Source: Trichomonas vaginalis G3 (taxonomy: Eukaryota; Parabasalia; Trichomonadida; Trichomonadidae). Taken from it: a stretch of DNA of 64,000 nucleotides. Both the position numbers and the translations under genes were made by a program. Where the stretch lies: positions 27,868,082 to 27,932,081 of the forward strand of contig NC_067207.1 in assembly GCF_026262505.1 (NCBI RefSeq), in the 5' to 3' direction. This document shows positions 39,857 to 46,981 of the stretch, one piece after another. A model generated the notes under the pieces. The model searched no databases. It worked only from the letters and a program-made list of their open reading frames with translations, and was not told the DNA's origin. The stretch's first letter is position 1. Each line of letters opens with the position of its first letter.

Positions 39857-40017
39857 GAAAGCCGCGAGCGAAGCGATCGGCTTAGGTCTAAGATTTTGAT
39901 TCAAATCTTTGCTTATATTCCTTAAATTCTTTATGAAACTCGCAACAGTTCCATAAAAAATTTTAAATTCTAAACTGTCGAAATTACCGATCGGTAATCA
40001 CACCCTTCACGAGTGTG
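39857..40017. repeat. Hairpin-rich MULE right-end region
   Basis: Contains AAGCCG...CGGCTT (39859-39883), the 16-bp perfect palindrome ATTACCGATCGGTAAT (39983-39998), and CACAC...GTGTG (39999-40017). They differ from the left-end cruciform in sequence but give the end a similar fold-back character. Confidence 0.75.
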
Positions 40018-40063
40018 TCACTTTTACAGGCGTGTCACTTTTAGCTAAAATTACCCCTACTCG

Positions 40064-40086
40064 AAAGTGGTAAGTGCACCCTTAAA
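40064..40086 (-). repeat. MULE right terminal inverted repeat
   Basis: Perfect partner of 37091-37113. Confidence 0.85.
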
Positions 40087-40740
40087 AAAAATACTGGAAT
40101 TAAAAAACACAGATTGACTTCATTATTGAATTTTTGTCTATTGTTTTGAAGTTTAAAAAGACATCGGTTGAATGTGTTAGTAATTCAAATGACTTAATTT
40201 GAGTATTACAATTGATTTGAATATCCATGGGGTATTAAAAATTTAAATACTTATGTGGTAATGAGTGAAAATGGTTACAATGAACCAGAAATCAGTTGGA
40301 GTTTGCTTAAAATTGCTGATGTGAAATTAATGATTAACTTCAAAACAGTGACTGATTGAATTATACAAATTGCTATAGAAGGAAATATTCCATTGTGGTA
40401 ATTTTTCTTTCAATAATCATCTTCATAGTTTAATAAGATTTGTTTGAAGATTTCCAATATTGTATTTTAACTAAAAGCAGACATCAAATACAAAACTTTG
40501 CATGTCTAATGGAATAAAATAGGGTAATTTCTTTCACTACGCAAATCAAAGAAGTGCAGGAATAATTTTTTATTCCAAAACAAATCATTAAATAGTCCAG
40601 TATTAACAACATACCAAATACTTTAATATATGCATGCAAATCACATGAAAAATATATAATTTTTGCTGAGATAAAAATATAATGAGGATAAATGATTCGA
40701 ACATCAAAAATGTATATCTAATTAGCAATACTGATACATG
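40087..40740. other. Intergenic host DNA with a possible ankyrin-gene remnant
   Basis: Around 40261-40402 the plus strand reads MSENGYNEPEISWSLLKIADVKLM, then a stop, then IIQIAIEGNIPLW. EISWSLLKIA and AIEGN-I resemble DUF3447 ankyrin proteins, so it may be a decayed ankyrin gene. The rest shows nothing recognisable. Confidence 0.4.
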
Positions 40741-40774
<34 letters not shown>

Positions 40775-40823
40775 TAGTGGGGCTTCCAGGCACTTCGTGC
40801 CCTCTAGCCCCGAAGATGTTTAG
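40741..40823 (+). repeat. Left terminal inverted repeat of element 2
   Basis: Poly-A 40741-40772, then the core GGTAGTGGGGCTTCC...GATGTTTAG to 40823, with hairpin AGGCAC-TTC-GTGCC. Similarity to the LEFT end of element 1 continues beyond the core to about 40892. Confidence 0.9.
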
Positions 40824-40852
40824 TATAAATGAAGTTTTTATTCGGAAAATTG

Positions 40853-40960
40853 TTAGTCTTCTGGTGTGAATTCGGAGGACTCTTCTTCTTCCTCCATTGC
40901 TTCTGGGAAGAAGCCTTCTTCTGGGTCGAAAACATTATATAATGTGTCGCTTTTCACAAA
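40853..40960 (-). pseudogene. C-terminal remnant of the acidic-tail gene
   Basis: Minus-strand reading ends EESSEFTPED, as in the 339-aa gene of element 1 at 1277-2296, but only the tail is present. It lies at the methyltransferase-side end, the opposite end from its place in element 1. Confidence 0.65.
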
Positions 40961-41032
40961 TTATATATGTTTTCATGTTTTGTCACTTTTCTGTCACTTT
41001 TCAGGAAAAAACATTTTTATTATTATATATAA

Positions 41033-41851
41033 ATGAATTTTACAAAACCTCCGTTACCGTTCTTTGGAAATAAGAGTAAATGTAAAGATATTATATTGAG
41101 AGAACTTAAGAAACTACCGAATGGTCTAACATTTGTAGATTTGTTCGGTGGAAGTTTCTATATATCCCATTTGTGCCATACTGTATTTCCTGACTCAAAG
41201 ATTATATGCAATGACTTCGACAACTATATGAACCGTCTCAAACATATACCAGACACAAACAAAATATTGAGTGAGTTGAAAGAAAAGATACCTATAGGTA
41301 AGATGGAACGTATACCATTAGATAAGAAAAATACTGTCAGAGAGGTTTTGAAAAAAGCAGAATATATAGACTGGAATAGTATATCTGCTAGACTATTATA
41401 TAGTGGTGCTATAAGAGTTCATGACATTGAAACACTTATGTCAAAAGTTTTATATCTTAACTATACAAATGTTTTCAAAGAGAACATAGAAAAATATATT
41501 GAGGGTATAGAGTTTGTGAGATGTCATTGGACAGAGTTGTATGAAAAATATAAAGACAAGGAAAATGTTTTCTTTATAGTGGACCCGCCGTTCTATAACA
41601 CATGGGATTTTCAATACCAAGTAGACTGGACTTTGAGAGACTCTTTAGAAACTTTAGACGTTTTACATAACCATCCATGCTTTTACTTTACATCCGATAA
41701 AAGTGGTTTGGAAACCGTTATGAGATGGTTAGAGGACATACATGACTATGAGTTTATATATGACAAGATAGAATATGAGAGAGGTCCTATAAACTGGAGA
41801 AAGTGTCATAACAAAGAAATTTTATTAGTAAGTAAATGTGGTTTGAAATAG
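41033..41851 (+). CDS. D12-class DNA adenine-N6 methyltransferase, element 2
   Basis: 272 aa, about ten residues different from the element 1 copy. VDLFGGSFYISH and DPPFYNTWDF are conserved. ATG preceded by TTTTTATTATTATATATAA. First gene inside this end; overlaps the membrane microprotein gene by 16 bases. Confidence 0.88.
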   Translation: MNFTKPPLPFFGNKSKCKDIILRELKKLPNGLTFVDLFGGSFYISHLCHTVFPDSKIICNDFDNYMNRLKHIPDTNKILSELKEKIPIGKMERIPLDKKNTVREVLKKAEYIDWNSISARLLYSGAIRVHDIETLMSKVLYLNYTNVFKENIEKYIEGIEFVRCHWTELYEKYKDKENVFFIVDPPFYNTWDFQYQVDWTLRDSLETLDVLHNHPCFYFTSDKSGLETVMRWLEDIHDYEFIYDKIEYERGPINWRKCHNKEILLVSKCGLK

Positions 41852-41967
41852 GACTACTTGTTTTAGGTTTTTTCCATTGTGTCATTTATTTATTTGACGT
41901 GGCAGAAAAGTACAGAGAATATGAAGATGAACCAATGCCTGCAAATGTTCAGCATATGTACTCGTAA
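41836..41967 (+). CDS. Single-pass membrane microprotein, element 2 (43 aa)
   Basis: Same protein as 24951-25082: one hydrophobic helix and a charged tail ending NVQHMYS. Starts inside the methyltransferase gene in another frame. Confidence 0.6.
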   Translation: MWFEIGLLVLGFFHCVIYLFDVAEKYREYEDEPMPANVQHMYS

Positions 41968-41990
41968 GAGATATTTTTATCTAATATTAA

Positions 41991-42353
41991 ATGGACGCAC
42001 AGAACTTAGCAAATGCACAGCAACCTGGACAACCAAACCCAGAGAATATTCCAAATGAAGTTAGAATACAAACTGCAATGGCAAACTATGGTCAAGTGCC
42101 AACAGATGTACAAATGCAAACTGCCATGTCAAATGACGCTGCGTTAGGTTTGCCACCATGGTATGCAAATATGAGATGGAAAGAGTTTTATACAAACCCT
42201 GAAGTGGGATATAAACAACTTTATGCAGATGACGCGAACACAGGAGTTGACCCAGAATATGTTTTCTACCAGAGGAGAAACAGAATGTATGAGCTCCAGT
42301 TAAAGAATGCTATGGAACTCAACAGGAAACGTAAGAGACTAGGCGGACATTAG
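41991..42353 (+). CDS. 120-aa Maverick protein, element 2
   Basis: Identical by eye in all residues to 24565-24927. TTTTTATCTAATATTAA before the ATG is also identical. Described there. Confidence 0.65.
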   Translation: MDAQNLANAQQPGQPNPENIPNEVRIQTAMANYGQVPTDVQMQTAMSNDAALGLPPWYANMRWKEFYTNPEVGYKQLYADDANTGVDPEYVFYQRRNRMYELQLKNAMELNRKRKRLGGH

Positions 42354-42370
42354 ATTTTTACACGTAGTAA

Positions 42371-42604
42371 ATGGGTTTCTTCAGTAAGATAGGAAACTTC
42401 TTTCGAAATGTTGGAAGAGGTATATGGAATGGAATAAAATCTGTCGGAAGAGGAGTATGGAACGGTGTCAAAAATATTGGTAAAAGAGTAGGTCAGTTCG
42501 TTGGTATTATACCTAAAGACCCTGAACCAGAAGAGCAAGCTCCTGTTATACAACAGCCTGAACCTGCACCACAGTCAAGTTGGCAACCACAACCGGTATA
42601 TTAA
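42371..42604 (+). CDS. MG-start amphipathic small protein, element 2 (77 aa)
   Basis: Matches 24304-24546 apart from a shorter, different last few residues (SSWQPQPVY). Cationic amphipathic head with two VGRG-x-WNG repeats. Confidence 0.6.
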   Translation: MGFFSKIGNFFRNVGRGIWNGIKSVGRGVWNGVKNIGKRVGQFVGIIPKDPEPEEQAPVIQQPEPAPQSSWQPQPVY

Positions 42605-42608
42605 AAAA

Positions 42609-43457
42609 TTATATTTTTATTGTTCGATAGTAGTTGTATATGAAACTAAGTTCTAAGTAAAACGCATGGTATAATGGAATTATTCTTTTTCTTCCATCTG
42701 TAGTAAACCATACTTGAAAGTCTGAAATACTTCCACTTGGTGGTTCGTATAACTTTGTAGGTTTTTCGTAAAAGTCATTTGCCAAGCATAAGAAAGAGTT
42801 TTGGGCGCCAGAAAATGAAGCATGAACAATAATAGCAGCTGGGTCGAAAACATCTTTAAATAAATATGGTTCATCTCTTGCATATCGACTGTAAATATTT
42901 GCTAAAGGAAGTTCGACTTTCTGATTTAACATTCTTTGCAAATAATACCATGACATTGCAGTGAATTCTGTATATATTTGTTCGTCTTTCTTTGGATTGT
43001 CTTCGTAGATTTGAAATGACACTTGTGAATTTTGTTTGTCATATACAATTCTCACATAAAGTGTGCTCTCGGTATTTGCATATTCATCAGCATATTTTGC
43101 ATAACATGAATTTATTTTATCTTCTATATTTTTTAACGCAGTCTGTAGAGAAGATGAAAGGTCAACTTGTATTAGCTCAATTTCTTCCCACATTTTTCGT
43201 TTCCCTTCAGATATATAATCTATATGAAACCTTACAATAAATGGAAAACTTTTATCTTCTACAGACACAAACTTCATTCTACGAAAGCCAATAGCTTTTG
43301 TGACAGATGGGTCTCTTAGCCATCTTAATGGGTAGTCAAAACGATAGCCTTCATGCTTTACGGTCTCTGTCTCAAACTTTTGACCGACATTAGTAAAAAG
43401 TTCATCTAATGGTTTAGTTGTAGCAACTCTTGAATTTTCTTTTTCTATTGGAAGCAT
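42609..43457 (-). CDS. 282-aa structural-type protein, element 2
   Basis: Nearly identical to 23453-24301. Divergent from the fibre gene with 18 bp between start codons; convergent with the small amphipathic protein gene, stop to stop in four bases. Confidence 0.65.
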   Translation of the reverse strand: MLPIEKENSRVATTKPLDELFTNVGQKFETETVKHEGYRFDYPLRWLRDPSVTKAIGFRRMKFVSVEDKSFPFIVRFHIDYISEGKRKMWEEIELIQVDLSSSLQTALKNIEDKINSCYAKYADEYANTESTLYVRIVYDKQNSQVSFQIYEDNPKKDEQIYTEFTAMSWYYLQRMLNQKVELPLANIYSRYARDEPYLFKDVFDPAAIIVHASFSGAQNSFLCLANDFYEKPTKLYEPPSGSISDFQVWFTTDGRKRIIPLYHAFYLELSFIYNYYRTIKI

Positions 43458-43475
43458 ATTTTATCTAGAATAAAA

Positions 43476-44801
43476 ATGTCAAATGAAACAGCGTCTATGA
43501 GAGAAATACAACACAACCGACAACTCATTATGCAAGCTCTAAATAAGAACACAACAAACTTTTCAAACTATTCTAAGATATCTGAGTCATTGAAAGAAGG
43601 AAACTTAAAACTGACATTAAACCCAATGACAGATGAGTTTCTGTTTCAAGACAATAAGAACCATACTGTCTGTATAAATCCAACAAAAGGAACTTTAAAC
43701 GAGAAACCTATATCTGAACTTCTTTTGAAAGCAGATATTGACAACAAAGCTGACAAAGAATATGTCATTGAAAAAGTTCAAGAAGAACATGACAGAGCAG
43801 ATGCAACATATGCAACGAAAGCAGATGTTGAAAAGAAAGCTGACAAAGAGTATGTTGACGATGAGTTAGCATATGTGGCTAGTGGGTTAGTGAAGAAGGC
43901 AGATAAGGAATATGTGGATGAAAAAGACAATGAAATTAAAGAAAGGGTTGAATGGTATAATGAACGGACAACAAAGATTTTAAAAACTAAAGCCGATACA
44001 GGGTGGGTTTCAGGATGTTTAGACCTTAAAGCGGATAAGAACCATACACATACCATTGCAAATATTACAAACTTACAAGAAACCTTAAACAGGAAAAGTG
44101 ACGTTGGACATACACACGATTTCTTCGCAACTGTTGGTATAGAAAATATTGAAGGAACGGTTGAAGAAACTGGTGGGGATGCATTATATTGTAAACCTCC
44201 TAACTTTCCACAAGGTTTAACATCGGATGACGACATAACGACGATGAAAAACATTAGATGTAAAGATGTTTATGTCATGAAGGATGAACATAATATTAAA
44301 TTCACTGCTCAAGATTTATATGACAAGAAAGCAGACAAAACAGAGCTTCAAACATTAAAGACAGAAATACTTCAAACATTATATCCTATAGGCTCTATTT
44401 ATACGTCAATGAACTCAACAAATCCAGAAACAGTTCTGGGTTTTGGAACTTGGACTCAAATAGTCGACAGGTTTTTGTATTGTGCAAACTCTTCAAAGGA
44501 AACAGGTGGAAGTAAAACGATTTCAGGTGAAAATTTACCTGCACACAGTCACTACATAGATTTAAGTACATCTCAAGCAGGTTGGCATAAGCATAAATTT
44601 TGGGATTGGTCAGCAATGAAAAAAGGTAAAGGATATGATGTTAAAGACGACGTTCAGTTTGCTATAAATTGTTTCTGGGGTAACACTCAGGGAGATGGAA
44701 ACCATACACATCGCGTTTCGGGATATACGCAAACAACGGGACAAAGTAAAGACTACATGCCACCTTACATGACAGTTTACGCATGGTATAGAAATGCTTA
44801 G
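43476..44801 (+). CDS. Phage-type tail-fibre protein, element 2 (441 aa)
   Basis: Same head and tip as the element 1 fibre. The shaft (about residues 85-190) differs in length and sequence: ADKEYVIEKVQ, ADKEYVDDELA, ADKEYVDEKDN units instead of the set at 22160-23434. A conserved head and tip with a swapped shaft is typical of phage fibre evolution. The stop shares CTAA with the integrase stop. Confidence 0.8.
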   Translation: MSNETASMREIQHNRQLIMQALNKNTTNFSNYSKISESLKEGNLKLTLNPMTDEFLFQDNKNHTVCINPTKGTLNEKPISELLLKADIDNKADKEYVIEKVQEEHDRADATYATKADVEKKADKEYVDDELAYVASGLVKKADKEYVDEKDNEIKERVEWYNERTTKILKTKADTGWVSGCLDLKADKNHTHTIANITNLQETLNRKSDVGHTHDFFATVGIENIEGTVEETGGDALYCKPPNFPQGLTSDDDITTMKNIRCKDVYVMKDEHNIKFTAQDLYDKKADKTELQTLKTEILQTLYPIGSIYTSMNSTNPETVLGFGTWTQIVDRFLYCANSSKETGGSKTISGENLPAHSHYIDLSTSQAGWHKHKFWDWSAMKKGKGYDVKDDVQFAINCFWGNTQGDGNHTHRVSGYTQTTGQSKDYMPPYMTVYAWYRNA

Positions 44802-45757
44802 TCGTCATTTTCAACTTCTTTAGCATATTCGTCAGGAGTTGTCTTATATTTGTTAGGAACTGTCTTTGAAAGTATACCACCTTGAACTTTGACAAGTTTG
44901 AAACGAGGTCTGACAATAGTAGTTTTATCTTCTGCTTGCAGTGTGTACATTTTGCCATGTTTGCCTAAAACTTCATAATATTCTCTTGTATACTTTCTTC
45001 TATTTTTACGAACACGAATGTGAGTACCTGTCGGGTTCCCATTGTTGTCATAGTCAATAGTATTTTCATATGGGTCGCGTTTAGGTATTTCTATTTTTAC
45101 TTTGTCACCTTTCTTAAGTTTGAAGCCCGGCATTCTTTCTTGTTTGTCTCTTTTGACTAAATTATTAAATATAAAGTCTTTCTCTAAGTCAGGGTTGTTT
45201 TTCATTTCTTCGGGGGAGTGGTTTCCCAAACCTTTTTGTTTACGGCTATTGTAAATATTTAAAACTTGTCTCATCTTTGCCATGGAGAAGTGTCTATACT
45301 TGTCGTCATATGACATTTCATTTGCTTCACCACCTTGTGGTTGGTTTAAGTCTCTTAAGATTTTTATACAACTGTCAATGACACCAAGAGCAGAATGGTT
45401 TTGGTCGACAATGAAATATTGGTTTACATTTTTTGAACGCAGATAGTTTTTTACATCATCTGATTTGAAAGAACTTTCACAGTCAGATGTCAGTTTTGTT
45501 GGATGGTATTTGTCAACGAATATTGTCAAAGCAGTTTTCACATCTAAAATATTTTTGGACCATAATGGTATGGCTTCACAGTATCTTGTGTTTTGACCGA
45601 CAAATATTAGCCAGTATGGTGGTCCATCTGTTCTAACTCTCGGAATGTTTTCCAAGATATCCATAAACCAAGCATTTGGTGTTGAACTAAAGATTTTTAC
45701 CATGAGTGCTTTCTTTGTCGCTTTAGAAACATAGGGGTCCTTGTTTGGATTCGTCAT
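44798..45757 (-). CDS. Retroviral-type integrase, element 2
   Basis: 319 aa, about ten differences from the element 1 copy. WFMDILENIP and LTSDCESSF core motifs and the SH3/chromo-like C-terminus are present. Confidence 0.9.
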   Translation of the reverse strand: MTNPNKDPYVSKATKKALMVKIFSSTPNAWFMDILENIPRVRTDGPPYWLIFVGQNTRYCEAIPLWSKNILDVKTALTIFVDKYHPTKLTSDCESSFKSDDVKNYLRSKNVNQYFIVDQNHSALGVIDSCIKILRDLNQPQGGEANEMSYDDKYRHFSMAKMRQVLNIYNSRKQKGLGNHSPEEMKNNPDLEKDFIFNNLVKRDKQERMPGFKLKKGDKVKIEIPKRDPYENTIDYDNNGNPTGTHIRVRKNRRKYTREYYEVLGKHGKMYTLQAEDKTTIVRPRFKLVKVQGGILSKTVPNKYKTTPDEYAKEVENDD

Positions 45758-45773
45758 TTTTATCCTATAAGAA

Positions 45774-46175
45774 ATGGGTTTATTTGGCGCATTAGCAGGA
45801 GTCGCATCTAGATTTTTACCCGCAGTGGGAACAATAGCCAGAGGTGTATTTGGAGTTGGAAGGAAGATTTTGAGTACATTAGGTATACTGAAAGAGAAAG
45901 CACAACCTATTATACAAACTGTACAGAAAGGTTGGGATGTAGCACGAGATGCAACAAATCTTATTCCAAATCCTGAAACAAGAGGAAAAGTTCAAGGATG
46001 GATGGACAATGTAGGAAGACAAGCAGGAAACTATTATAACAAAGCAAATGACTACTATAACCAAGCAGGACACTATATGGACCAAGGTGAAAGATTCTTT
46101 AACAGAGGATATAACCATGCACAACAGTGGGTAAACAATAACCAACCTCAACCGCCTCAAACGTGGGGAATGTAA
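45774..46175 (+). CDS. MG-start amphipathic virion-type protein, element 2 (133 aa)
   Basis: Near-identical to 20785-21186; MGLFGALAGVAS head, Tyr/Asn/Gln-rich tail. ATG preceded by TTTTTATCCTATAAGAA. Confidence 0.6.
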   Translation: MGLFGALAGVASRFLPAVGTIARGVFGVGRKILSTLGILKEKAQPIIQTVQKGWDVARDATNLIPNPETRGKVQGWMDNVGRQAGNYYNKANDYYNQAGHYMDQGERFFNRGYNHAQQWVNNNQPQPPQTWGM

Positions 46176-46194
46176 AGTTTTTTATTGAGATGAA

Positions 46195-46359
46195 ATGAAC
46201 AATGCAGCATTGAGACAAATAAGTTCAAGATGGATTTGTCGGCTTCCAGCAGTTACACCACGTGTTTGTCAAGTTCTTCCTATACCTCAGGAAGTTTTAG
46301 ACCGACTTAAAAAACCTCAACAACAGTTGAAAACAAACCAAACTAAAATTTTTTACTGA
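46195..46359 (+). CDS. Maverick microprotein, element 2 (54 aa)
   Basis: MNNAALRQISSRWICRLPAV..., counterpart of 20610-20765, with a slightly different end. Preceded by TTTTTATTGAGATGAA, almost the same leader as the next gene. Confidence 0.5.
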   Translation: MNNAALRQISSRWICRLPAVTPRVCQVLPIPQEVLDRLKKPQQQLKTNQTKIFY

Positions 46360-46365
46360 GATGAA

Positions 46366-46950
46366 ATGACCGAAGAAGTTGAAACGGTAGATTTGACACC
46401 ACAAACAAAAAGTTCAGAACCATTGTCAAAACCTGTCAAAGAACTTACAGATGAAGAGAAAAATTCAATAATAGAAAGTGCCAGGTCTGGAAATACAAAC
46501 CCTAACTATAAAGTCACTTTTCATAGAAATGGAACGGCTAGTATCTCAAAAAAGAAACAGACCCTCACAAATAAAATATTGAAGTCGGAAGGAATTTTCG
46601 AGACAACAGATGGAAAAGTTTACTTCACTGACCAACAGTTCATTATAGAACATCTCATTGACTTAGAGTCGAAATATTCTAAACTTTACAACAAACACAA
46701 AAAGTTGAAAGGAAAACAAAAACAAATGGCATATGATATTTATGAAGATGTTGACGACACAACTAAACCTGCAAGTGAGGTAAAGTCAGATGAACCGAAA
46801 AGTGACGAAAAACCGATAGAAGAAGAAAAACCAAAAACTGAAGATAAACCAAAACCAAAGTTTAGTTTGGAAACTAAACCAAGTCAACCTTCATTAGCTG
46901 GTATGGGTTGGCGTCAAAGACTTATGGCAGCAGGCGGTTATGTAAAGTAA
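46366..46950 (+). CDS. GWRQRL-terminal protein, element 2 (194 aa)
   Basis: Counterpart of 20025-20591, with six extra residues (SLETKP) before the conserved GMGWRQRL end. Starts seven bases after the microprotein stop. Confidence 0.6.
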   Translation: MTEEVETVDLTPQTKSSEPLSKPVKELTDEEKNSIIESARSGNTNPNYKVTFHRNGTASISKKKQTLTNKILKSEGIFETTDGKVYFTDQQFIIEHLIDLESKYSKLYNKHKKLKGKQKQMAYDIYEDVDDTTKPASEVKSDEPKSDEKPIEEEKPKTEDKPKPKFSLETKPSQPSLAGMGWRQRLMAAGGYVK

Positions 46951-46981
46951 AGAAAAAAACATTTTTTTTATTTTTATAGAA

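Larger units (their letters stand above)
37091..40086 (-). mobile_element. Mutator-like (MULE) DNA transposon, about 3.0 kb
   Basis: A perfect 23-bp inverted repeat, TTTAAGGGTGCACTTACC..., lies at 37091-37113 and 40064-40086. A second inverted pair, ATTTTAGCTAAAAGTGACA, lies inside it at 37311-37329 and 40033-40051. Between them is one MULE transposase gene on the minus strand. No convincing 9-10 bp target duplication was found at the borders, so outer limits may shift by a few bases. Confidence 0.85.
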
